DNA of 31,909 nt from DAIPKP01 sp964539095. GTDB lineage: Bacteria > Synergistota > Synergistia > Synergistales > Aminiphilaceae. Shown piece by piece: positions 16,367 through 24,394 of the stretch. The notes beneath the pieces are model-generated. The model ran no database searches and was not told where the DNA came from. It saw nothing but the letters and a program-made list of their open reading frames with translations. A program made the translations under genes and the position numbers. The DNA lies in assembly GCA_964539095.1 (NCBI GenBank), contig CAZIFL010000036.1, positions 1 to 31,909 of the forward strand, given 5' to 3'. Each line of letters begins with the position of its first letter. Position 1 is the stretch's first letter.

Positions 16367-16405
16367 AAAAGCCGCCCCAGAAGGAACCCAGCCTCACGGC
16401 TTTTT
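16367..16405 (-). terminator. Terminator-like hairpin after icd
   Basis: AAAAGCCG (16367-16374) pairs with CGGCTTTT (16397-16404) over eight bases around a 22-nt loop. On the minus strand the arm ends in TTTTCCC. On the plus strand it ends in TTTTT. It probably ends the icd transcript before citD, but the stem is short. Confidence 0.5.
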
Positions 16406-16506
16406 GTACCTGGGATCACTCCGGAGCGGCTTGGGGACTGCGTTTAAGACCCTTATGTTTACGGGTACAGGTACTGGGTACTGCTACGGCTCTAACTAAC
16501 GATTCA

Positions 16507-18717
16507 TTAGATGCCGTCGATGATGGCGTTCAGGGTTGCACTGGGACGCAGAGCCTTGAAGGCGAGATCATCGTTGGGGCGGTAGTAGCCCCCCACATCC
16601 ACGGGAGATCCCTGGGCGTCGTTGAGTTCCTTCACGATCTTCTGCTCGTTCTCGGTAAGAGCCTTCGCTACGGGGGTGAAGAGCTTTTTCAGCTCCGCAT
16701 CCTTATCCTGAGCGGCGAGAGCCTCTGCCCAGTACATGGCGAGGTAGAAGTGGCTTCCCCGGTTATCCAGCTCTCCCACCTTTCGGGAGGGAGATTTGTC
16801 GCTGTCCAGGAACTTGCCCGTGGCCTCGTCAAGGGTATCCGCAAGAACCTGGGCCTTGGAGTTCTTCTCCTGAATGGCGAGATGCTCCAGAGATACCGCC
16901 AGAGCGAGGAACTCACCCAGAGAATCCCACCGGAGATGCCCCTCTTCGTTGAACTGCTGCACGTGCTTGGGAGCAGAACCACCCGCACCGGTCTCGAAGA
17001 GGCCGCCGCCGTTCATGAGAGGCACGATGGAGAGGGTCTTGGCGCTGGTACCCACCTCAAGGATGGGGAAGAGGTCCGTGAGATAGTCCCGAAGCACGTT
17101 TCCGGAGACCGAGATGGTGTCCTTGCCGTCCTTCATGCGCTCCATGGAGTAGCGGATAGCCTCCACGGGGGACATGATCTTGATCTCCAACCCTTTGGTA
17201 TCGTGGTCGGCAAGATACTTCTCCACCTTTTTGATAAGCTCCGCATCGTGGCCCCGCTCCTTGTTAAGCCAGAAGACCGCGGGGGCGCCGGTGGCACGGG
17301 CGCGGGTTACGGCGAGCTTCACCCAGTCCTGAATGGGGAGATCCTTCACCTGGCACATTCTCCAGATATCTCCGGGCTCCACGGAGTGCTCAAGAAGGGT
17401 CTTGCCATCTGCATTCACCACCCGGACAGTACCGTTTTCTTTGATCCAGAAGGTTTTATCGTGGGAGCCATACTCCTCCGCCTTCTGAGCCATAAGCCCT
17501 ACGTTGGGAATGCTCCCCATGGTGGTGGGATTGAAGGCGCCGTGCTTCTTGCAGAAGTCGATGGTCTCACGGTAGATGCCGGCGTAGCAGCGATCGGGTA
17601 TAACCGCCTTGGTATCCCGAGCCTTGCCCTCTTTATCGTACATCTGGCCGGAGTTCCGGATCATGGCGGGCATGGAAGCGTCGATGATCACATCGCTGGG
17701 CACGTGCAGATTGGTGATCCCCTTGTCGGAGTTCACCATGGCCACATCGGGGCCCTTGGCATAGCACGCCTCAATATCAGCCTCGATCTCCGCCTTCTTG
17801 GGGTGGTTCGCGATCTTGGCATAGAGATCTCCCAGACCGTTATTGGCATCCACACCGAGTTCCTTGAAGAGATCCGCATACTTCTCGAAGACATCCTTGA
17901 AGTAGACCTTCACGGCCTCTCCGAAGATGATGGGATCCGAGACCTTCATCATGGTGGCCTTCACGTGGAGAGAGAAGAGGATTCCCTGCTTCTTCGCATC
18001 CGCCACCTGCTCGGCAAAGAAAGCCCGAAGAGCCTTGGCGCTCATCTTCGTGGCATCAATAACCTCACCGTCGAGGAGGTTGAAGTCTTTTTTAAGAACC
18101 TTCACATCTCCCTGGGGATCCACGAACTCGATGCGTACCGTGGTAGCCTTTTCTACGGTGACAGACTTCTCGTTGCCGAAAAAGTCGTCACTGGTCATGT
18201 GGGCCACATGGCTTTTGGAATCTGCCGACCAGGGACCCATGGAGTGAGGATGCTTTTTGGCATATTCCTTCACTGCCCGAGAGATCCGACGATCCGAGTT
18301 ACCCTCACGGAGTACGGGGTTTACGGCGCTTCCCTTGATCTTGTCGAACCGGGCCCGGATATCCTTTTCCTCATCGGTTTTGGGATCTTCGGGGTAATCG
18401 GGAATCTTGTAGCCCTGAGACTGAAGCTCCTTGATGGTGCCCTTAAGCTGGGGGACCGAAGCGCTAATGCAGGGCAGCTTCATGACGTTCGCCTCGGGCT
18501 GCTTCACCAGCTTGCCGAGATAGGCGAGATCATCGCTCTGCTTCTGCTCCTCGGTGAGATACTCCGGAAAGGCAGCGATGGTTCTCCCCGCCAGGGAGAT
18601 ATCTCTTCTCTCGAACTCCACACCCGCAGGCTTGGTGAAAGCCTGAATGATGGGGAGAAACGAGTAGGTAGCCAGACCAGGAGCTTCGTCAACCTTGGTG
18701 TAGACAATCTTGGACAT
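16507..18717 (-). CDS. icd: Isocitrate dehydrogenase, NADP-dependent, monomeric type
   Basis: This 736-residue enzyme oxidises isocitrate to 2-oxoglutarate and CO2 with NADP. Its length and sequence match the monomeric class (about 740), including SFLPIIQAFTKPAGVEFERRDISLAGR, whose first part is typical, then NPVLREGNSDRR, HPHSMGPW and GSIPNVGLMAQKAEEYGSHDKTF. This is distinct from the ~420-residue homodimeric Icd. ATG follows CTAAGGAGG. It lies 145 bases after acn, across a strong hairpin (18807-18846), and before citDEF. Together with acn it converts citrate to 2-oxoglutarate and supplies NADPH and glutamate precursors. Confidence 0.96.
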   Translation of the reverse strand: MSKIVYTKVDEAPGLATYSFLPIIQAFTKPAGVEFERRDISLAGRTIAAFPEYLTEEQKQSDDLAYLGKLVKQPEANVMKLPCISASVPQLKGTIKELQSQGYKIPDYPEDPKTDEEKDIRARFDKIKGSAVNPVLREGNSDRRISRAVKEYAKKHPHSMGPWSADSKSHVAHMTSDDFFGNEKSVTVEKATTVRIEFVDPQGDVKVLKKDFNLLDGEVIDATKMSAKALRAFFAEQVADAKKQGILFSLHVKATMMKVSDPIIFGEAVKVYFKDVFEKYADLFKELGVDANNGLGDLYAKIANHPKKAEIEADIEACYAKGPDVAMVNSDKGITNLHVPSDVIIDASMPAMIRNSGQMYDKEGKARDTKAVIPDRCYAGIYRETIDFCKKHGAFNPTTMGSIPNVGLMAQKAEEYGSHDKTFWIKENGTVRVVNADGKTLLEHSVEPGDIWRMCQVKDLPIQDWVKLAVTRARATGAPAVFWLNKERGHDAELIKKVEKYLADHDTKGLEIKIMSPVEAIRYSMERMKDGKDTISVSGNVLRDYLTDLFPILEVGTSAKTLSIVPLMNGGGLFETGAGGSAPKHVQQFNEEGHLRWDSLGEFLALAVSLEHLAIQEKNSKAQVLADTLDEATGKFLDSDKSPSRKVGELDNRGSHFYLAMYWAEALAAQDKDAELKKLFTPVAKALTENEQKIVKELNDAQGSPVDVGGYYRPNDDLAFKALRPSATLNAIIDGI

Positions 18718-18806
18718 GCTTCTTCCTCCTTAGGTTTTCTCTCGAATAATAGTCTCTCGGAATAGTGCTCAGGAGCGCTGGGCCCCTCGTGCGGAAGATC
18801 CATCCA

Positions 18807-18846
18807 CCCTTTCTCCGCCCCCCTGCACAGGAAAGCGGAGAAAGGG
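18807..18846 (-). other. Strong hairpin in the acn-icd spacer
   Basis: A perfect 12-bp stem (CCCTTTCTCCGC at 18807-18818, complement at 18835-18846) lies 16 bases after the acn stop. There is no T-run on either strand. It may protect the acn mRNA 3' end or cause partial termination before icd. Confidence 0.6.
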
Positions 18847-18862
18847 CCATTACGTTACGTCT

Positions 18863-20794
18863 TTACTTCTTAGCGTCGCGGATCTTGATCCAGTTCAGCT
18901 GGCCGCCGGCCTTAACGACATCGACCTCGGGCTGGCTCAGGGGGCAGTTCACCTTGATATCCTTGCCCTTGGTAACATTCTTGAGAGTCCATGCCTCACC
19001 GGCTTTGAGAACCTTGGTATCCAGCTCAAGCTTGTCGCCCTGGTCAATGCCATCGTAATCTGCAGCGTTGACAAAGGTGAGGGGGAGAATACCGAAGTTC
19101 ACCAGGTTTGCCAGGTGGATACGGGCAAAGCTCTTCACGAGCACAGCCTTGATCCCCAGATACCGGGGGGCGATGGCAGCATGCTCCCGGCTGGAGCCCT
19201 GACCGTAGTTCTCGCCGCCGACGATGAAGCCGCCGCCCGCCTCAAGAGAGCGCTTGGGGAAGGTACTGTCCACCACTTCGAAGACGAACTCCGAGATGGC
19301 GGGGATATTAGAGCGGAAGGGGAGAATTTTGGCTCCCGCGGGCATGATGTGATCGGTGGTGATGTTATCCTCCAGCTTGAGAAGGGTCTCGCCCTCAAGC
19401 TTGTCGCCCATGGCGCTCATATCCGGAAGGGGCTTGATGTTGGGACCGCGGCGGATCTCCACCTTCTCGGGCTCTGCGCTGGGTGCGAGGAACATGCTGT
19501 CATCAATGATAAGAGCCTCGGGCATTTCGAAGCAGAAGGACTCCAGACCAAGCTCCCGGGGATCGGTGATAACACCGGTGATGGCGCTTGCAGCAGCGAC
19601 TTCGGGGGAGACGAGGAAGACCTTGCCGCTCTTATGGCCGCAGCGGCCGAGGAAGTTCCGGTTGATGGTACGCAGAGAGACGCCGTCGCTGGGGGGTGCA
19701 AACCCCATGCCGATACAGGCGCCGCAGCTGGATTCGAGGATACGAACTCCCGCAGCTACCATTTCGGAGATGGCTCCGTGCTCGGTGCCCTCAAGAATAA
19801 CCTGACGGCTTCCGGGGGAGATCCCCGCATCCACGTTCTCGTTTACCTTCTCGCCGCGGAGGATATGGGCCACCGAAAGGATATCCCGAAGGGAGGAGTT
19901 GGTGCAGCTTCCGAACATAACCTGATCAACCTTCATCCCCTTGATCTCGCTGATGGGGACCACGTTGTCGGGCTGGAAGGGCTGGGCAGCCATGGGCTCC
20001 AGCTTGGCGAGATCGATCTCGATCACTTCGTCGTACACAGCATCTGCATCCGCCTCAAGCTTGACCCACTCGAACTCCCGAGCCTGGGCGCGGAGCCACT
20101 CGCGGGTAATGGTATCGCTGGGGAAAAGAGAGGTGGTAGCGCCAGTCTCGGCACCCATGTTGGTGATGGTAGCCCGATCGGAGACAGGGAGGGTATCCAG
20201 GCCGGGGCCCGCATACTCAAGAACCTTCCCCACGCCGCCCTTTACGCCGATCCGGCGAAGCACTTCAAGGATAACATCCTTGGCGGAGACGAAGGGCTGC
20301 AGCTCCCCGGTAAGGTGGACCTTCACCATCTTGGGCATGGTGAGGTAGAAAGGCTCTCCCGCCATGGACATGGCGACATCAAGCCCCCCCGCACCGATGG
20401 CGATCATACCCACGCCGCCGGAGGTGGGAGTGTGGCTGTCGCTACCGATGAGGGTCTTGCCGGGACGGGCAAAGCGCTCCACGTGAAGCTGGTGGCAGAT
20501 GCCGTTTCCGGGACGGCTGAAGACGATACCGTACTTCGCAGCGATATCCTGGAGATAACGGTGGTCATCAGGGTTTTTGAAATCTCCCTGAATCATGTTG
20601 TGATCCACGTAGGAAACGGAAAGCTCCGTCTTGACCTTCTTCACACCCATGGCCTCGAACTCAAGATACGCCATGGTCCCCGTGGCATCCTGGGTAAGAG
20701 TCTGATCCATGCGGATGGCGATACGCTCCCCCCGCTTCATCTCCCCTTCTACCAAATGCGCCTTAATGATTTTTTCAAATACTGTCAGTCCCAT
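18863..20794 (-). CDS. acn: Aconitate hydratase
   Basis: This is a 643-residue 4Fe-4S aconitase that interconverts citrate and isocitrate. The three cluster cysteines are visible: Cys297 in GSCTNSS, and Cys357 and Cys360 in ESSCGACIGMG. DQTLTQDATGTMAYLEFEA, IGSDSHTPTSGGVGM and the swivel-domain GGENYGQGSSREHAA confirm aconitase. It is of the short bacterial/mitochondrial-like class (about 640). ATG 20794 follows GTGGAGG. It begins the run acn-icd-citDEF on the minus strand. Its promoter lies about 280 bases upstream, so it has a long leader with a small ORF and an attenuator-like hairpin. Confidence 0.96.
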   Translation of the reverse strand: MGLTVFEKIIKAHLVEGEMKRGERIAIRMDQTLTQDATGTMAYLEFEAMGVKKVKTELSVSYVDHNMIQGDFKNPDDHRYLQDIAAKYGIVFSRPGNGICHQLHVERFARPGKTLIGSDSHTPTSGGVGMIAIGAGGLDVAMSMAGEPFYLTMPKMVKVHLTGELQPFVSAKDVILEVLRRIGVKGGVGKVLEYAGPGLDTLPVSDRATITNMGAETGATTSLFPSDTITREWLRAQAREFEWVKLEADADAVYDEVIEIDLAKLEPMAAQPFQPDNVVPISEIKGMKVDQVMFGSCTNSSLRDILSVAHILRGEKVNENVDAGISPGSRQVILEGTEHGAISEMVAAGVRILESSCGACIGMGFAPPSDGVSLRTINRNFLGRCGHKSGKVFLVSPEVAAASAITGVITDPRELGLESFCFEMPEALIIDDSMFLAPSAEPEKVEIRRGPNIKPLPDMSAMGDKLEGETLLKLEDNITTDHIMPAGAKILPFRSNIPAISEFVFEVVDSTFPKRSLEAGGGFIVGGENYGQGSSREHAAIAPRYLGIKAVLVKSFARIHLANLVNFGILPLTFVNAADYDGIDQGDKLELDTKVLKAGEAWTLKNVTKGKDIKVNCPLSQPEVDVVKAGGQLNWIKIRDAKK

Positions 20795-20836
20795 GCCTCT
20801 TGCACCTCCACAATAGTTTGAAACGCCGAAAACAAC

Positions 20837-20864
20837 AAAAAAGGACTACCAAAAGGCAGCCCTT
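20837..20864 (-). terminator. Attenuator-like terminator hairpin in the acn leader
   Basis: Read on the minus strand, AAGGGCTGCC pairs with GGTAGTCCTT (10 bp with two G-U pairs, TTTT loop) and is followed by TTTTTTG. It lies between the predicted promoter (21073-21101) and the acn start (20794). It begins at the stop codon of the leader ORF 20863-20976. This is the geometry expected for conditional termination. Confidence 0.65.
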
Positions 20865-20976
20865 ATACACAAGCCATATAGACCCAGCACAGAATGCAAG
20901 GAAAAGGAAGCCCATGAAGGATGCGGACACTACGGCTTCGGCTTTGCCCATTCAGAAAGGAATCATTTCGCCCCAT
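20863..20976 (-). CDS. Candidate 37-aa leader ORF upstream of acn
   Basis: AAAGGAG lies ten bases before ATG 20976. The ORF encodes 37 residues beginning MGRNDSFLNG and ending CILCWVYMACV. Its TAA overlaps the first two bases of the attenuator-like hairpin. The placement inside the long acn leader, after the predicted promoter and against the hairpin, is the only support. The peptide resembles nothing I know, and an ORF this size can occur by chance. Confidence 0.3.
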   Translation of the reverse strand: MGRNDSFLNGQSRSRSVRILHGLPFPCILCWVYMACV

Positions 20977-21072
20977 AGGTTCTCATCTCCTTTACTGTGC
21001 ACCAGCGCCATGAATTTTGCAACCCCGGTTCAAAAAGGAGCACATAAAACACTACCCTTTCGAACTACATGC

Positions 21073-21101
21073 ACTTTACGGGAAAGAGGGCGATATGTCA
21101 A
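21073..21101 (-). promoter_or_regulatory. acn: Sigma70-type promoter for acn
   Basis: On the minus strand, TTGACA (21096-21101) and TAAAGT (21073-21078) are separated by exactly 17 bases. The predicted transcript starts near 21066 and has a leader of about 270 nt before acn. Confidence 0.65.
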
Positions 21102-21157
21102 TAGATACCGTCTAAATCAAAATTCTTTATACAATTTATTTTTGATTTATTTTCCGG

Positions 21158-21991
21158 TTATTCCCTTTTTTCGTACCGAACCCCCTCAAAGGGCTGGGGG
21201 AGGATGGAGCTTCGGAGCAGCACCTTTTCGTTATCCATCTCAAGAGTCTGAAGCTTAAGGGGGAACATGTAGCGCCCCAGATCGAGAAGGGGCTGCAGCT
21301 CCTCCACCGCAGCGCGGGTAAGGCTTTCGGGGACATTTACCTTGTTGACCTGGAAACGGTAGTTCTCAAGCCAGATCTCCTGCCCCTTCCGAAGCCCCAG
21401 CACGCCGTAAATCTCTATGAGCATGTCAAAGGTAAAAAGAAGCTTCACCCGATACTTCCCCTGAGCATGAAGCCCCTGGGGGGTAAAGTCCAGATAGAGA
21501 TCCCGCCAGTCGTTATCATTCCCGAATTTCTTCTGCAGCAGATCATCGTTGAGATCCTTTTCGGTGATAATGCCTTCGGCGTAGGTATGGAGCACCTCCT
21601 TCACCTCCAGAGGATCTTCCACAGGGCGGTTCCACTCCACCACGGGGTTGAACTGCACGTCCCAGGCCTCCACCGCAAGCTTTTCAATGCGAACCCCTCC
21701 GAGACGAGGCCCGGTAAGATCCATGTAAATATGCCGCACCCGGCCATCTTCCCGGGGCTCTTCATCAAGAATCATGGTCATCTCCTCGGGAGAGAACTGC
21801 TTCAGCAGAGCCTGAAAGAGAAGCTCCCCCGCAGGGAGATTCAAAGAAGCATCCGAGGAAGGAACCTCCGAAGCCCCCGCTTGAACCTCCCCGAGAAGGC
21901 CAAAGAAAAGCACGAAACACGCTGTAAAAAGAAAGAGTGTATTTTTGAATCCTTTTGGCTTGAAATCCCCTGGAAACCCTCTGATTTCCAT
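21158..21991 (-). CDS. Secreted DUF2993 (LmeA-like) protein
   Basis: This is a 277-residue exported protein. A hydrophobic signal (TLFLFTACFVLFFGLLGEVQA, of which about 18 residues are apolar) is followed by a DUF2993-type domain. Features include DLTGPRLGGVRIEKL, VQFNPVVEW, DLYLDFTPQGLHAQGKY, IWLENYRFQVNKV, LQPLLDLGRYMFPL and LPQPFEGVRYE. Members of this family are thought to bind lipids at the cell envelope. The biochemical role here is unknown. ATG 21991 is chosen because GGAGG lies eight bases upstream; the GTG at 22000 overlaps that GGAGG. It is a single gene between the acn promoter region and the hicAB locus. Confidence 0.82.
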   Translation of the reverse strand: MEIRGFPGDFKPKGFKNTLFLFTACFVLFFGLLGEVQAGASEVPSSDASLNLPAGELLFQALLKQFSPEEMTMILDEEPREDGRVRHIYMDLTGPRLGGVRIEKLAVEAWDVQFNPVVEWNRPVEDPLEVKEVLHTYAEGIITEKDLNDDLLQKKFGNDNDWRDLYLDFTPQGLHAQGKYRVKLLFTFDMLIEIYGVLGLRKGQEIWLENYRFQVNKVNVPESLTRAAVEELQPLLDLGRYMFPLKLQTLEMDNEKVLLRSSILPQPFEGVRYEKRE

Positions 21992-22000
21992 AAGTATCAC

Positions 22001-22250
22001 CTCCGCTCTTTATTGTAGCATGAGGAGGGAGAGTGCGGTGCGGGTTCTTTTTTGGGGGGGCTTGATTTGACAAATACAATCTGCTTTTTTCGATCTACAA
22101 AAATCCGGCAGTGGATGTTTCGATATTCTCACGGGATACCCGCATGGAGGGCATGGGCATCACATCTTTTCCCGATTTTGTGTTTTGTGGAGCGGGAGGG
22201 GGAGAAGACACTCGCATCCTCGCCACCTCCCTGAAATTTAGAACTCCCCG
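22001..22250. other. Intergenic stretch without a recognised gene
   Basis: This divergent spacer lies between the DUF2993 gene and the hicAB promoter. It holds a G-run (near 22056-22062) and AT-rich patches, including TTGACA at about 22067-22072 with no fitting -10. A 60-codon plus-strand ORF here has neither a ribosome-binding site nor a protein-like composition. Confidence 0.5.
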
Positions 22251-22279
22251 TTGACACTTATTTTTATCAGCGTTAGGAT
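22251..22279 (+). promoter_or_regulatory. Promoter of the hicAB locus
   Basis: A perfect TTGACA (22251-22256), 17 bases, then TAGGAT (22274-22279) lie 25 bases before the hicA ATG. The leader is short, as usual for autoregulated toxin-antitoxin loci. Confidence 0.7.
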
Positions 22280-22303
22280 GATGACTGCAGGGGGGTGATT
22301 CAC

Positions 22304-22495
22304 ATGCCGGATTACAGTTCCCGCAAGATCATCAAAACGCTGAAATCCGACGGTTGGTACTACATTTACAGTCGAGGCGGGCACGACTACTTCAAACACC
22401 CGCAAAAGCCCGGGAAGATCACCGTACCAAGCCACGGTAAAAAATTGAAACCCGGCACCTACAACAGCATACTCAAACAGGCGGGGCTGAAGTAA
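22304..22495 (+). CDS. hicA: HicA-family mRNA interferase toxin
   Basis: This 63-residue double-stranded-RNA-binding-fold toxin has the family pattern IIKTLKSDGWYYIYSRGGHD, with the catalytic His in GGHDYFKHP, and ends SILKQAGLK. HicA cleaves mRNA when not bound by HicB. ATG 22304 is preceded by GGGGGTG at a suitable distance. It lies 25 bases before hicB, in the usual toxin-first order. The pair looks intact. Confidence 0.93.
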   Translation: MPDYSSRKIIKTLKSDGWYYIYSRGGHDYFKHPQKPGKITVPSHGKKLKPGTYNSILKQAGLK

Positions 22496-22520
22496 CGGCC
22501 CCTCCGGAAAGGATATGACC

Positions 22521-22925
22521 ATGGCGAAGAAAAAGGATCTGCGCATCTACCCCGCCGTTCTTTATAAGGATGACGACGGTTACAGCGTCTATTACCCGGA
22601 CCTTCCCGGATGCCTCACCTGTGGAGACGATCTGGAAGAAGCCCTTTCCAACGCACGGGAAGCCCTGGAAGGCTTTCTTTACGTTTCGGAAGTGGACAAC
22701 GACCCCGTTTCCCCTCCCACCCCGATAGAGGAGCTTCGTCTTCCCGAAGGGCACTTCCCCACCCTTATCTCCGTCCGCATGGATATCGTCCGAGAGGAGG
22801 AAGCCCAGCGGAGCATCACGAAGACCGTCACCATTCCCGCATGGATGGATAAGCTGGGACGAGAGGCGAATATCAATTTCTCGAAAGTTCTCCAGGAAGG
22901 GCTGCGAGACCGGCTTCAAGTTTGA
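22521..22925 (+). CDS. hicB: HicB-family antitoxin
   Basis: This 134-residue antitoxin has the partial RNase H-like HicB fold at its N terminus (RIYPAVLYKDDDGYSVYYPDLPGC is the core, with CGDDLEEALSNAREAL after it). A C-terminal segment, VTIPAWMDKLGREANINFSKVLQEGL, looks like an Arc/CopG-type DNA-binding part. It should neutralise HicA and repress the operon. ATG 22521 has GGAAAGG eight bases upstream. A second, orphan HicB with a similar layout lies at 26943-27359. Confidence 0.92.
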   Translation: MAKKKDLRIYPAVLYKDDDGYSVYYPDLPGCLTCGDDLEEALSNAREALEGFLYVSEVDNDPVSPPTPIEELRLPEGHFPTLISVRMDIVREEEAQRSITKTVTIPAWMDKLGREANINFSKVLQEGLRDRLQV

Positions 22926-22942
22926 TCGTCCAAACGTAGCTG

Positions 22943-22962
22943 CCATCTACTGAAGTAGATGG
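22943..22962. other. Palindromic hairpin after hicB
   Basis: CCATCTACT and AGTAGATGG form a nine-base perfect stem around GA, flanked by direct GTAGC copies. It lies just after hicB and at the end of the frameshifted remnant on the other strand. It could be a transcript end or the scar of a hairpin-ended (IS200/IS605-like) element. I could not identify one. Confidence 0.4.
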
Positions 22963-23671
22963 GTTATTTGTAGCGGCCCAACCTCCATGTCCGGGATCAG
23001 ATCTCTTTCTGTGACCACTAAAAGATCTCTTCCTGGGTGCCCGTGAGGGAGGGATATAATGACCCCCTTTCCAGGCTCAAGTTCTATGATACAGCCAAGC
23101 CTCGACTTTAACTTACCAGGTGATCCCATTTTCGGGGGGCACTATATACCCACTTCCCTTGTTTCACCAAAAATTCCCGGGCTTGTTGTTTTGCCACGCT
23201 AATCTCATGACGAGAGATTTTCGCTCTTTTTAAAAATCCCTTATCCCGAAGGTCTTCGTGGGTGTCGTCTATTCCCGTGTCGATGACGGCCACCACAAAG
23301 CTTTGGTCTCCCCGGGTTATATCCCATGCTTCTTCGGCGGAGATCATCTGGAGGTAGGGTTGCTGGTTCGGGTAGTAGGGTTCCGAGGGGGTGAAGAAGA
23401 GGTGGTTCCTGTTCGATGTAGCCATGCTTCGTACTCCTGGAAGGGCTGCGAGGGTTTGAGGATCTTCTTCGCTGCGAAGGATGCCGAGGCCGAGATGAGG
23501 CAGGGGAATGAAGGTGCTTTCCCCTGCCGGGAGAAGAAGATGGGATCTCTGCTCAAGCTGAAGGCAGTAGACTTCTGCATGCAGGGGAGCAGAGAGAAGA
23601 AGCACCCCCAGGAGGGCTTGCAGGAGAGTTGACAGCATTTTCTTGGTGGCTCTCTTTGGGTTTCTTGTCAT
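22947..23671 (-). pseudogene. Truncated S8 subtilase fused to an unrelated tail, with frameshift
   Basis: The upstream part (from ATG 23671, or 23638) encodes a signal peptide (LLQALLGVLLLSAPLHA), a propeptide-like region and the start of a subtilase domain, AWDITRGDQSFVVAVIDTGIDDTHEDL, with the catalytic Asp in DTG. The domain then stops. The HGTH and GTSMA motifs are absent. A different sequence follows (SRHEISVAKQQAREFLVKQG). At a run of six C (minus strand, near 23125) the frame breaks. One extra C would continue into PGKLKSRLGCIIELEPGKG and on to a stop at 22947. This is therefore a dead peptidase remnant joined to about 95 codons of an unrecognised gene. Confidence 0.75.
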
Positions 23672-23821
23672 GTTTGCGAGCCTCTTCTTTCTTCCGGGGG
23701 GAAGGCTGCAGGATCTTCCCAAAGGCAAGCACCGGAGGATGATCACGAGGCATAATGCCCCATGGCTTTTAAGGATACACCATGGTTATGCAAATATGCT
23801 TCACATTTGTTGGGGCTTTTT
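23659..23821. repeat. ~160-bp direct repeat, copy 1
   Basis: This copy matches 26781-26944 at about 92% identity with one 3-base indel. It includes the palindromic pair CCATGG...CCATGG and ends in GTTGGGGCTTTTT. On the plus strand GCCCCA pairs with TGGGGC ahead of TTTTT, a terminator-like shape. On the minus strand both copies open with the last codons of an ORF ending KKPQ-(Q/E)-M. It lies 54 bases beyond the TacT-like gene and runs into the start of the subtilase remnant. Confidence 0.85.
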
Positions 23822-23875
23822 GATGGTTTTCCGAAGCTCTTTAAGCTCCTCCGGGATAATCTGGGTAGGGAGATG

Positions 23876-24394
23876 TCACTCTCCCGAGGATGCTGTCTTG
23901 AGAATGTGCTCCACCTCTCGAAGATGCAGCAGCATGGTGAGAGCTTCCATGGGGGATTCCTGAAAACCATGATGCAGGTAAAACTTTTTTGCCTCTTCGG
24001 ATAAGGCGTGAACCAATAAGGCCCGGATCCCTGCCTGCTTCGAAACCCCATAGGTTCGCAGCACCGCATCCCGGAGCAATCCACTGCCAAGCCCCGAACT
24101 TTGCCTTCGAAGATCCACCCCTAGACGGCCCAAAACCATTACGGGGATGGGATCCGGCATAGCCAGCCGGATATTCCCGGGAGCCTTCTGCCTGAGGATG
24201 CTCCCGGTAGCCAAAGCATAATAGCCCACCACCAGATCCCCCTCTTCACACACCACAAAAGACCGGGAAGCCCCGGAGATCTCGTTTTTCAACGCCTGTT
24301 GGCGAAGCCACTGATTGAGAGAGTCTATGCCGCAGTCAAAGGCATCCACCCGGTGTTTCGATGTGAGGGGCTCCGGAGCCCTCAGTTTTCCCAT
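23876..24394 (-). CDS. GNAT toxin, TacT/AtaT-like
   Basis: This 172-residue GCN5-type acetyltransferase matches the toxin group that acetylates aminoacyl-tRNA and blocks translation. FDCGIDSLNQWLRQQALKN at the N terminus is the hallmark, followed by SFVVCEEGDLVVGYYALA and the acetyl-CoA loop region LGVDLRRQSSGLGSGLL. The C terminus has FYLHHGFQESPM. It overlaps the upstream DUF1778 antitoxin gene by 13 bases. After its TGA the same frame stays open for 24 codons to another TGA inside the repeat, probably the relic of another gene's end rather than readthrough. The target tRNA is unknown. Confidence 0.9.
   Translation of the reverse strand: MGKLRAPEPLTSKHRVDAFDCGIDSLNQWLRQQALKNEISGASRSFVVCEEGDLVVGYYALATGSILRQKAPGNIRLAMPDPIPVMVLGRLGVDLRRQSSGLGSGLLRDAVLRTYGVSKQAGIRALLVHALSEEAKKFYLHHGFQESPMEALTMLLHLREVEHILKTASSGE

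Noticed and set aside
12898..18765. Very long plus-strand open frames (about 760 and 820 codons) across the citrate lyase and icd region
   Set aside because: They are antisense to citF, citE and icd, lack ribosome-binding sites and have His/Gly/Leu-rich shadow compositions. The minus-strand genes are unambiguous.
23804..23878. Possible readthrough or recoding of the TacT-like TGA stop
   Set aside because: The toxin already has full family length at this stop and there is no recoding element. A relic of another gene end explains the open frame better.
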